Source: Gallionella sp. UBA4737 (GTDB taxonomy: Bacteria; Pseudomonadota; Gammaproteobacteria; Burkholderiales; Gallionellaceae). From it: DNA of 6,511 bases. The translations under genes and the position numbers were made by a program. Location: contig DHIV01000078.1 in the NCBI GenBank assembly GCA_002403995.1, forward strand, positions 68,768 through 75,278. Reading direction: 5' to 3'. Positions 1 to 5,232 of the stretch are shown here, piece by piece. The notes beneath the pieces were generated by a model. It had not been told where the DNA came from. It searched no databases and saw only the letters and a program-made list of their open reading frames with translations. Position 1 is the first letter of the stretch. Every line of letters begins with the position of its first letter.

Positions 1-237
1 TCGAAATATGTGCAGCAGGGCATCAGTACCTGGATACATGATTGGAAAAAGCGCGGCTGGAAGACTTCCGACAAGAAGCCGGTGAAGAACGATGACTTGT
101 GGCGCAAGCTGGACGCGCTGGCCGAGCAGCACCATGTCGAGTGGGTCTGGGTCAAGGGGCACGCCGGACACGACGGCAACGAGCGCGCCGATGAGCTGGC
201 GAATCGCGGCGTAGAAATGATACAAGAGCAGTTGTAG
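1..237 (+). CDS. rnhA: Ribonuclease HI, 3' part (5' end outside window)
   Basis: RNase HI cuts the RNA strand of RNA-DNA hybrids in the cytoplasm, removing R-loops and helping to clear primers. The frame is open from base 1 and ends at TAG 235-237, giving 78 residues, about the C-terminal half of a protein of roughly 150 residues. The visible part follows E. coli RNase HI closely: a Tyr-Val-Gln-Gln-Gly-Ile opening, the basic handle WKKRGWKT, then DKKPVKNDDLW, and VKGHAGH...NERADELA. The last block carries the catalytic-loop His (in GHAGH) and the fourth catalytic carboxylate (Asp of RADE). The first three carboxylates would lie upstream of the window. The GTG at base 10 is an internal codon, not a start. 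The stop codon is part of the GTAGG that opens the hairpin behind it, and dnaQ follows after 70 bases in the same direction, a common proteobacterial neighbour pair. Confidence 0.97.
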   Translation, partial: SKYVQQGISTWIHDWKKRGWKTSDKKPVKNDDLWRKLDALAEQHHVEWVWVKGHAGHDGNERADELANRGVEMIQEQL

Positions 238-261
238 GTCGGGCTCCGCCCGACATTTTTT
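238..261 (+). terminator. Hairpin plus T-run behind rnhA (likely intrinsic terminator)
   Basis: A perfect 7-bp GC-rich stem (GTCGGGC 238-244 with GCCCGAC 248-254, loop TCC) is followed by an A and six T (256-261). This has the shape of a Rho-independent terminator and begins on the base after the rnhA stop codon. A three-base loop is tight, so efficiency is uncertain. It may also belong to a family of small intergenic palindromes opening with GTAGG. Confidence 0.6.
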
Positions 262-268
262 GAAGTGC

Positions 269-285
269 GGCGGGTGGAACCCGCC
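269..285 (+). repeat. Second tandem hairpin between rnhA and dnaQ
   Basis: GGCGGGT (269-275) pairs perfectly with ACCCGCC (279-285) around a GGA loop. It lies 14 bases after the first hairpin and 22 bases before the dnaQ start. No T-run follows, so it is not a typical terminator. It could be an mRNA structure in the dnaQ leader or part of a small REP-like pair with the preceding hairpin. Confidence 0.5.
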
Positions 286-307
286 CTGCAAAAACGGACA
301 AGAATTT

Positions 308-1006
308 ATGAGACGAATCGTGCTGGATACCGAAACAACCGGGCTGGACCCCAAGCAGGGGCATCGCATCATCGAACTGGCGGCAATCGAACTGGACGGA
401 CGCAAGGTGTCGCTGCGCCGCTTTCATCGCTATCTCAACCCCGAGCGCGAGATCGAAGCGGGCGCGGTGGCTGTGCATGGCCTGACCTATGAGCGTTTGC
501 AGAACGAGGCGAAGTTCGCCGACATCGCGCCCAGCTTTCTGGAATTCATCGCAGGTGCAGAGCTCATCATACATAACGCGCCTTTCGACATCGGCTTTCT
601 CAATCACGAGCTTGGCTTGCTGGGCCAGCCGCAGTTGCAAAACGCGGTGGTGGATACGCTCAAGGTCGCGCGCGAGATGCATCCGGGCAAGAAAAACAGC
701 CTGGATGCGCTGTGCGGCCGTTACGAGATAGACAACGCGCATCGCAGCCTGCACGGCGCGCTGCTGGATACCGAGTTGCTGGCCGAAGTGTATTTTGCGA
801 TGACGCGCGGACAGGAAAGTCTGCTCGGTGACGATGCGCCAACGGCGCGCAAGCCGGCGGTGCTGAGCACCGATGCGTCGCGCCCCAAGCTGCGCGTATT
901 GCTGCCGAGTCCTGAAGAACTGGCCGAGCATGACCAACAGCTGGCCGACATCGACAAGGCCAGCAAAGGGTCGTGCTTGTGGAAAAAACTGGAAGAGCCG
1001 GTGTGA
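308..1006 (+). CDS. dnaQ: DNA polymerase III subunit epsilon (3'-5' proofreading exonuclease)
   Basis: Epsilon is the editing exonuclease of the replicative polymerase core, bound to the alpha subunit. The 232-residue product is close to the family's usual size of about 240. The DEDDh motifs are complete: DTETTG at 7-12 (Asp7, Glu9), HNAPFDIGF with Asp94, and the ExoIII block HRSLHGALLD with His149 and Asp154. Q-E-S-L-L at 169-173 sits where E. coli epsilon has its beta-clamp binding motif. After a variable linker, the C-terminus keeps the alpha-binding segment, including KLRVLL and GSCLW. The ATG at 308 is preferred because MRRIVLDTETTG matches the family N-terminus and a weak GGA (296-298) lies 9 bases upstream. 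An earlier in-frame start near 260 would translate the hairpin region and add non-conserved residues. Confidence 0.97.
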   Translation: MRRIVLDTETTGLDPKQGHRIIELAAIELDGRKVSLRRFHRYLNPEREIEAGAVAVHGLTYERLQNEAKFADIAPSFLEFIAGAELIIHNAPFDIGFLNHELGLLGQPQLQNAVVDTLKVAREMHPGKKNSLDALCGRYEIDNAHRSLHGALLDTELLAEVYFAMTRGQESLLGDDAPTARKPAVLSTDASRPKLRVLLPSPEELAEHDQQLADIDKASKGSCLWKKLEEPV

Positions 1007-1056
1007 CCACGCCCATCCTGATGTACCGTAACAAAAAATTTGCCCATTAAACAATC

Positions 1057-1069
1057 GCTCGTCTCGAGC
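1057..1069 (+). other. Small perfect hairpin in the dnaQ-flavoprotein gap
   Basis: GCTCG (1057-1061) pairs with CGAGC (1065-1069) around TCT, 13 bases before the flavoprotein start. The stem is only 5 bp and no T-run follows, so it is not a convincing terminator. The rest of the 76-base gap is A/T-rich and shows no promoter I would defend. Confidence 0.25.
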
Positions 1070-1082
1070 AGTATCGAAATAT

Positions 1083-2309
1083 ATGAAAACAGATGTGATT
1101 ATTATCGGCTCCGGAGCCGCGGGCCTGATGTGTGCCATTCAAGCCGGGCAGCGCGGGCGTTCCGTTGTGTTGCTTGACCATGCCAAAAAGCTTGCGGAAA
1201 AGATCCGCATCTCGGGTGGCGGGCGATGCAACTTCACCAACATCAACACCAAGCCGGAAAATTTCATCTCCACCAACCCGAACTTTTGCCGCTCGGCGCT
1301 GGCGCGTTACACGCCCCAGGACTTCATCGCTCTGCTGCAAAAGCACAACATCGGCTACCACGAAAAAACGCTCGGGCAATTGTTCTGCGATGACGAATCG
1401 GAAGCGGTGATCGCGATGCTGCGCGGTGAATGCGAAGCGGCGGGCGTGAAGCGCTTCATGAGCTGCGAGGTCGGCGAAATAAACTATTCTCCGGATAGCG
1501 GTGCCGAAGAAAATGGCAAGCAGAAACAGGAAGGGCACAGGTTCCATGTCAGCACCTCGCGCGGCGATTTCAATTCCGCCTCGCTGGTGATCGCCACCGG
1601 CGGACTGTCCATACCCAAGACCGGTGCGACCCCGTTCGGCTATCACGTCGCCGAACAGTTCGGCATACCCATCACCAAGCTCAAGCCAGGCCTGGTGCCG
1701 CTGACTTTTGCGCCGGATGACTGGAAGCCGTATGCCGACCTGACCGGCGTCTCGCTGGACACGATCGTGAGTTTCGGCAAGCAGTCGTTCCGCGAAAACA
1801 TGCTGGTCACGCATCGCGGCCTGAGCGGTCCGGCGATATTGCAGATATCTTCCTACTGGCAGCATGGCGAAGCGCTGCACATCAACCTGCTGCCGGATCT
1901 CGATATGGAGACTTTGCTGGGCGAGCAAAAGACCAGCAAAAAATTGCTGAGCAATTACCTGATCCAATGGTTCCCAAAAAGCTTTTCCGAAGTGTGGTGC
2001 GCACAGTTGACCGAGCTCAAGAAGATCGAGAACAAACCGCTCAATCAATACAACGACAAGGAACGCAAACAGATCGCCGCAAACTTGCACGACTGGCAGG
2101 TCATCCCGTCGGGCACAGTCGGTTACAGCAAGGCCGAAGTGACCTGTGGCGGGATCGACACGCATGCGCTGTCGTCGAAGACCATGGAATGCACCGAAGT
2201 ACCCGGCCTCTATTTTATCGGTGAGGTGGTGGATGTCACCGGCCAACTCGGCGGGTATAACTTCCAATGGGCATGGGCTTCGGGCTACGCGGCAGGGCAG
2301 GCTGTTTAG
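1083..2309 (+). CDS. HI0933/YhiN-like NAD(P)/FAD-dependent oxidoreductase (BaiN/RdsA-type family)
   Basis: A cytosolic flavoprotein of 408 residues, the normal family length of about 400. Visible motifs are the N-terminal dinucleotide-binding loop GSGAAG (9-14) with Asp32 ending the second strand, the family signature KIRISGGGRCNFTN (40-53), a central ATGG...PKTGATPFGY block near 170-190, and the C-terminal FAD-contacting region GEVVDVTGQLGGYNFQWAW with a terminal SGYAAG. These identify the HI0933/YhiN flavoprotein family. Some relatives reduce C=C bonds in steroid-like substrates, but the substrate of proteobacterial YhiN-type enzymes is not established, so I assign no reaction. A short polar stretch rich in Glu, Lys and Gln near 140-152 looks like a lineage-specific loop. 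No clear Shine-Dalgarno precedes the ATG, and the start rests on family alignment. It stands 76 bases after dnaQ, and a palindromic repeat begins 4 bases after its stop. Confidence 0.93.
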   Translation: MKTDVIIIGSGAAGLMCAIQAGQRGRSVVLLDHAKKLAEKIRISGGGRCNFTNINTKPENFISTNPNFCRSALARYTPQDFIALLQKHNIGYHEKTLGQLFCDDESEAVIAMLRGECEAAGVKRFMSCEVGEINYSPDSGAEENGKQKQEGHRFHVSTSRGDFNSASLVIATGGLSIPKTGATPFGYHVAEQFGIPITKLKPGLVPLTFAPDDWKPYADLTGVSLDTIVSFGKQSFRENMLVTHRGLSGPAILQISSYWQHGEALHINLLPDLDMETLLGEQKTSKKLLSNYLIQWFPKSFSEVWCAQLTELKKIENKPLNQYNDKERKQIAANLHDWQVIPSGTVGYSKAEVTCGGIDTHALSSKTMECTEVPGLYFIGEVVDVTGQLGGYNFQWAWASGYAAGQAV

Positions 2310-2313
2310 CCTG

Positions 2314-2404
2314 CGTAGGTTGGGTTAGCGGCTTTTTCGCGTAACCCAACGGCCTTTATAAATGATGTTGGGTTACGCCGGTGATTCTTGCTAACCCAAC
2401 CTAC
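2314..2404 (+). repeat. 91-bp palindromic intergenic repeat, copy 1
   Basis: The element has perfect 15-bp terminal inverted repeats: GTAGGTTGGGTTAGC at 2315-2329 and its complement at 2390-2404. Inside lies a second perfect 12-bp inverted repeat: GCGTAACCCAAC 2339-2350 and its complement 2367-2378, around a 16-base A/T-rich loop. The core word GTTGGGTTA thus occurs four times in alternating orientation. This lets the sequence fold either as nested stems or as two adjacent hairpins (2319-2350 and 2367-2400). A near-identical copy lies at 5122-5210 in the same orientation, differing by two single-base indels. No coding capacity is visible. It resembles REP/BIME or MITE-type elements, but no mobilising gene is in view. 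Confidence 0.95.
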
Positions 2405-2432
2405 AAGTAACAATAGCTTTTTATCGGTTTAG

Positions 2433-2441
2433 TGCTATAGT
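2433..2441 (+). promoter_or_regulatory. Extended -10 promoter for the lemA-TPM operon
   Basis: TGCTATAGT is a TGN plus TATAGT element, an extended -10 matching the sigma-70 consensus in five of six hexamer positions. No good -35 hexamer lies 16-18 bases upstream (the region around 2413-2419 reads ATAGCTT), which extended -10 promoters tolerate. Transcription would start near 2448, giving a leader of about 35 bases before the lemA ATG. The element stands 29 bases past the end of repeat copy 1 in an A/T-rich stretch, the only such stretch in this gap. Confidence 0.55.
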
Positions 2442-2468
2442 TTTTGCTTGTTTTTTGGCAATGAACAC

Positions 2469-2473
2469 GGAGG
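2469..2473 (+). promoter_or_regulatory. Shine-Dalgarno that fixes the lemA start
   Basis: GGAGG lies 8 bases before ATG 2482. It selects this start over the upstream in-frame ATG at 2461 and TTG at 2455, which have no SD and would spoil the lipoprotein signal. Confidence 0.85.
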
Positions 2474-2481
2474 AACTGACG

Positions 2482-3087
2482 ATGCGTACCATATGGATGG
2501 TTTTACTGGCTACACTGTTGGGCGGTTGCGGCTACAACACGTTTCAAACCACCGATGAGCAGATCAAGGCGAGCTGGGCGGAAGTGCTGAACCAGTATCA
2601 GCGGCGTTCCGACCTGATTCCCAATCTGGTCAATACCGTCAAAGGATTTGCCGCCCAGGAGCAGACCGTGCTGCTGGGTGTCACCGAGGCACGCGCCAGG
2701 GTCGGCAGCATCCAGGCCACGCCCGAGCTGATCAACGACCCGCAGGCATTCGCCAAGTTCCAGGCCGCACAAGGCCAGCTGACTTCGGCCTTGAGCCGCC
2801 TGCTGGTGGTGACGGAAAATTACCCGCAATTGAAATCCGACCAGAATTTCCGCGACTTGCAGGCGCAGCTGGAAGGCACCGAGAACCGCATCACCGTGGC
2901 GCGCAACCGTTACATCAAGGCGGTGCAGGAATACAACATCTCGGTGCGTTCTTTCCCGACCAACCTGACCGCGATGCTGTTCGGTTACAAGGTGAAGCCG
3001 TCGTTCGCGGTGGAAAACGAGAAGGAGATCTCCCGCCCGCCGATAGTCGATTTCGCCGCGCCCAAGGTTCCGGCTCCGGCAAAATAA
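2482..3087 (+). CDS. lemA: LemA family lipoprotein
   Basis: LemA proteins are small envelope proteins with a mainly helical domain. Their biochemical role is not established. The 201-residue product opens with a short hydrophobic signal and a lipobox Leu-Gly-Gly-Cys with Cys16, predicting lipidation and membrane anchoring on the periplasmic side. The hallmark LemA blocks are all present: WAEVLNQYQRRSDLIPNLVN (32-51), TVKGFAAQE, TENYPQLKSDQNFRDLQAQL (111-130), EGTENRI with RNRYIKAVQEYN, and a C-terminal FGYKVKPSF. The tail is Pro/Ala/Lys-rich. The start is set by GGAGG at 2469-2473. It is the first gene of an operon, and the next start lies one base after its stop, implying translational coupling. 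Many LemA proteins have an N-terminal membrane helix instead, so the lipobox is a feature to test. Confidence 0.95.
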   Translation: MRTIWMVLLATLLGGCGYNTFQTTDEQIKASWAEVLNQYQRRSDLIPNLVNTVKGFAAQEQTVLLGVTEARARVGSIQATPELINDPQAFAKFQAAQGQLTSALSRLLVVTENYPQLKSDQNFRDLQAQLEGTENRITVARNRYIKAVQEYNISVRSFPTNLTAMLFGYKVKPSFAVENEKEISRPPIVDFAAPKVPAPAK

Positions 3088-3088
3088 A

Positions 3089-3772
3089 ATGAAAAAACTC
3101 TGGGCGCGAGTTGTTCTGCTTGCGCTGCTGCTGTGCGGGGCAGCGCATGCTGATGTCAACTTCCCGCCGTGGACTCAGCCCGTCATCGACCTTACCGGCA
3201 CACTTGAGCTGGCGCAGATACAAGTTCTGAATGCGCGGCTGGCCGCTTTCGAGGCCAGAAAAGGTTCGCAGATCGGTGTGCTGATGTTGCCCACCACGCA
3301 GCCGGAGACCATCGAGCAATTGGGCATTCGAGTCTTTGATGAGTGGAAGCTGGGGCGCAAAGGAGTGGACGACGGCGTGCTGTTGCTGGTGGCCAAGGAT
3401 GATGACAAGTGGCGCATCGAAGTCGGTTACGGGCTGGAGGGATCATTGACAGATCTGGCGGCGACGCGCATCGCAAGGGATGTCATCTTCCCCTATTTCA
3501 TGCGCGGTGAATACTATGCAGGCATTGATGCGGGCGTGGCGGCGATCGCCAAAATCATTGAAAGTGAACCGCTGCCACCTCCGGCACGGCACGCCGGCTC
3601 AACAGGCAGTAACGATCCGCTTGGCTTCATGAAGTTTCTTGGAGGTTTTTTATTGGCAGCGCTCCTGGGAATCACCGTGATCCATCGCTACACCCTGCGA
3701 CTAAAAGGCAGCAACAGCGATTCCGGCGGCGGAAATAAATCTGGTGTGGGCAGCGCCTCGGGAGACTATTAG
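3089..3772 (+). CDS. TPM-domain protein with signal peptide, one membrane helix and reduced C-terminal tail
   Basis: This belongs to the TPM_phosphatase (YgcG/COG1512-like) family. It has 227 residues, with a signal peptide 1-21 (cleavage at AHA-D). The TPM domain covers about 30-157, including the typical KLGRKGVDDGVLLLVA block (87-102) and RIEVGYGLEG (109-118). A Pro-rich linker (PLPPP, 161-165), one membrane helix at about 181-199 and a short tail follow. The domain should face the periplasm. Family members usually end in a long Gly/Phe/Ser tail closing with ASGSW. Here the tail shrinks to scattered Gly/Ser and ends ASGDY, suggesting decay of the copy or a changed role. TPM domains were linked to phosphatase activity through a plant relative, but bacterial function is unclear. 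The start is ATG one base after the lemA stop, without a clear SD. The second TPM gene follows directly and is a paralogue. Confidence 0.93.
   Translation: MKKLWARVVLLALLLCGAAHADVNFPPWTQPVIDLTGTLELAQIQVLNARLAAFEARKGSQIGVLMLPTTQPETIEQLGIRVFDEWKLGRKGVDDGVLLLVAKDDDKWRIEVGYGLEGSLTDLAATRIARDVIFPYFMRGEYYAGIDAGVAAIAKIIESEPLPPPARHAGSTGSNDPLGFMKFLGGFLLAALLGITVIHRYTLRLKGSNSDSGGGNKSGVGSASGDY
3112..3141 (+). repeat. 30-bp direct repeat within signal-peptide codons, copy A
   Basis: These 30 bases, beginning TGTTCTGCTTGCGC, are identical to 3799-3828 in the next TPM gene. They encode the hydrophobic core Val-Leu-Leu-Ala-Leu-Leu-Leu-Cys-Gly of both signal peptides. Synonymous positions match here, whereas they differ freely in the conserved TPM block further on. 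Confidence 0.85.
3760..3764 (+). promoter_or_regulatory. Shine-Dalgarno for the second TPM gene, inside the first TPM gene
   Basis: GGGAG lies 8 bases before TTG 3773. It is made from the codons for the Ser-Gly-Asp near the first TPM protein's C-terminus and supports the rare TTG start, which has no ATG or GTG competitor before the signal peptide. Confidence 0.75.
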
Positions 3773-4621
3773 TTGAACATCGGGCGCATACGGAAATATG
3801 TTCTGCTTGCGCTGCTGCTGTGCGGGGCCGCGCAGGCCGAGGTTGCCGTGCCGCCGCTCACCCATCGCGTCACTGATCTCACCGCGACGCTGGATGCAGG
3901 ACAAACCCAGACACTCGAAGCCCGTCTCGCCGAATTTGAAAACAACAAGGGCGCGCAGCTTGCGGTGTTGATCGTGCCGACCACCCAACCGGAAAGCATC
4001 GAACAATTCGGCATCCGCGTCGTCGAGGCATGGAAGCTGGGCCGCAAGGGAGTTGATGACGGCGCGCTGCTGCTCGTCGCCAAGGATGACCGCACGCTGC
4101 GCATCGAAGTGGGTTACGGTCTGGAAGGCGTGCTGAACGACGCTACCGCGCACCGTATCATCGACGAAGTCATCGTGCCGCGTTTCAAGCGTGGCGATTT
4201 TTATGCCGGCATCGAATCAGGCCTGGCGGCGATGATGCAGGTGGTCAACGGCGAACCACTGCCGCCGCCGAAGCGTGCCGCAGCGAGCGGTAAATTTGAT
4301 ATCGAGACACTGCTGTTCGTCGCCTTCGGTCTGGTGATCGTCGTGGGCAGCATGTTGCGCGCGCTGCTTGGACGGTTCCCCGCAGCGGTGCTGATGGGCG
4401 GAGCACTGGGGGTGCTGGCCTGGCTGATGGTCGCGCCGTTGCTGATTGCGCTGTTTGTTGGGCTGATGGCGTTCGTGTTCGTGCTGCTGGGCGGCGGACG
4501 CGGTTTTGGCGGCTATGGCGGGGGAGGATTTGGCGGTGGATCCGGCGGCTTCGGCGGTGGAGGAGGTTTCAGCGGCGGGGGCGGCGGGTTTGGTGGAGGC
4601 GGCGCCTCGGGGAGTTGGTAG
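3773..4621 (+). CDS. TPM-domain membrane protein with Gly-rich ASGSW tail (YgcG-like)
   Basis: The 282-residue product has the full YgcG-like architecture. It has a signal peptide 1-22 (AQA-E), a TPM domain at about 30-158 with KLGRKGVDDGALLLVA (88-103) and RIEVGYGLEG (110-119), and a Pro-rich linker (PLPPPK). A hydrophobic region of two or three membrane helices (about 179-240) is followed by a Gly-rich tail (240-280) ending ASGSW, typical of the family. The TPM domain should lie in the periplasm. The molecular function is not established. The start is TTG, immediately after the previous stop codon, supported by GGGAG 8 bases upstream. An ATG start is not available in frame before the signal sequence. 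It is a paralogue of the preceding gene, and the two share a 30-base identical stretch in the signal-peptide codons. Confidence 0.95.
   Translation: MNIGRIRKYVLLALLLCGAAQAEVAVPPLTHRVTDLTATLDAGQTQTLEARLAEFENNKGAQLAVLIVPTTQPESIEQFGIRVVEAWKLGRKGVDDGALLLVAKDDRTLRIEVGYGLEGVLNDATAHRIIDEVIVPRFKRGDFYAGIESGLAAMMQVVNGEPLPPPKRAAASGKFDIETLLFVAFGLVIVVGSMLRALLGRFPAAVLMGGALGVLAWLMVAPLLIALFVGLMAFVFVLLGGGRGFGGYGGGGFGGGSGGFGGGGGFSGGGGGFGGGGASGSW
3799..3828 (+). repeat. 30-bp direct repeat within signal-peptide codons, copy B
   Basis: Identical to 3112-3141 and 687 bases downstream of it in the same orientation. The repeat is a trace of tandem duplication or local gene conversion between the two TPM paralogues. 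Confidence 0.85.
4490..4612 (+). repeat. Low-complexity GGN repeat encoding the Gly-rich tail
   Basis: About 120 bases dominated by GGC, GGT, GGA and GGG codons broken by TTT/TTC/TAT and TCC/AGC codons encode the Gly/Phe/Ser tail. The coding strand and the mRNA carry many closely spaced G2-G5 runs, so G-quadruplex formation is conceivable. The tract is prone to slippage, so assembly or length variation should be kept in mind. Confidence 0.8.
4609..4614 (+). promoter_or_regulatory. Shine-Dalgarno for the third TPM gene, inside the ASGSW codons
   Basis: GGGGAG lies 6 bases before GTG 4621 and is formed by the Ser-Gly-Ser codons of the preceding protein's C-terminus. It favours GTG 4621 over TTG 4615, which is too close, and over ATG 4639, which is 24 bases away. 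Confidence 0.7.
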
Positions 4622-5118
4622 TGAATTTAATACGCATCATGCGACATCTATCCAGCGGCCGTGCGGCAGTGCGGCGCGTATTCCCATTGCGCGCATTAAA
4701 CGCGATCGAGCATGCGATACGCGCAACCGAAGCGAAGCATGACGGACAGATACGTTTCGCGGTCGAGGCTTCGCTGGAATTGGCGCCGCTGTTCGCGGGA
4801 CAGACCGCGCAGCAACGCGCCATTGAAGTGTTTTCAAAATTGCGCGTCTGGGATACCGAGCACAACAACGGTGTGCTGATCTATCTGTTGCTGGCGGATC
4901 ACGATGTCGAGATCGTTGCCGACCGCGGCATCCATGTCAGACTCGGCAAAGAAATCTGGGAAGCGATCTGCCGCGAGATGGAAACGGCGTTCCGCGCAGG
5001 ACATTTTGAAGCGGGCGTACTTGCCGGAATACATGCCGTGGGTGAACATCTGTCGCGCCACTTTCCGGCACGCCGCGGCAAATCCAATGAGATGCCGGAT
5101 AGCCCGGTGGTGTTGTAG
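4621..5118 (+). CDS. Cytosolic TPM-domain protein (COG3762-like)
   Basis: The 165-residue product has no signal peptide and no convincing membrane helix. The TPM-like domain covers about 25-145, with GQIRFAVEA (42-50), VFSKLRVWDTEHNNGVLIYLL (70-90) and ADHDVEIVADRGIH (92-105). The last two align with the VDDGVLLLVA and RIEVGYGLEG blocks of the upstream paralogues. This matches the short TPM protein often found after LemA and a YgcG-like gene in betaproteobacteria. Its function is unknown, but a cytosolic or membrane-peripheral site is likely, unlike its two secreted neighbours. GTG 4621 shares its G with the TAG stop of the preceding gene (TAGTG), a coupling overlap supported by GGGGAG at 4609-4614. 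ATG 4639 is an alternative start giving 159 residues. A palindromic repeat begins 3 bases after its stop. Confidence 0.9.
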   Translation: MNLIRIMRHLSSGRAAVRRVFPLRALNAIEHAIRATEAKHDGQIRFAVEASLELAPLFAGQTAQQRAIEVFSKLRVWDTEHNNGVLIYLLLADHDVEIVADRGIHVRLGKEIWEAICREMETAFRAGHFEAGVLAGIHAVGEHLSRHFPARRGKSNEMPDSPVVL

Positions 5119-5121
5119 TTT

Positions 5122-5210
5122 CGTAGGTTGGGTTAGCGGTTTTTCGCGTAACCCAACGGCCTTTATAAATGATGTTGGGTTACGCGGTGATTCTTGCTAA
5201 CCCAACCTAC
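5122..5210 (+). repeat. 89-bp palindromic intergenic repeat, copy 2
   Basis: Same element as 2314-2404 in the same orientation. It lacks one C in the GCGGC(T)5 segment and one C after the inner right arm (TTACGC-GGTG). The 15-bp terminal inverted repeats (5123-5137 and 5196-5210) and the 12-bp inner repeats (5146-5157 and 5174-5185) are unchanged. Both differences fall in unpaired bases, leaving every stem intact. Confidence 0.95.
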
Positions 5211-5232
5211 GGACTTTTCGGCATGCGGTTTC

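Noticed and set aside
260..307. N-terminal extension of DnaQ from base 260
   Set aside because: It crosses the T-run and the second hairpin and adds 16 residues that do not resemble DnaQ N-termini.
1074..1085. TCGAAATAT at 1074 also found at the very start of the window
   Set aside because: A nine-base match in which one copy lies inside rnhA codons (Ser-Lys-Tyr). This is expected by chance at this length and is not a functional repeat.
152..1138. Long open frame on the - strand opposite dnaQ (328 codons)
   Set aside because: It lies opposite a gene with complete DEDDh motifs, has no recognisable domain, and arises from third-position GC bias.
1047..2267. Long open frame on the - strand opposite the flavoprotein gene (406 codons)
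   Set aside because: The + strand encodes an unmistakable FAD-binding family protein over the same bases. The antisense product is Arg/Gln/His-rich with no motif.
2314..5210. The two palindromic repeats as a CRISPR array or classical insertion sequence
   Set aside because: There are only two copies, almost 2.9 kb apart, with ordinary genes between them. No cas gene, transposase or regular spacing is visible.
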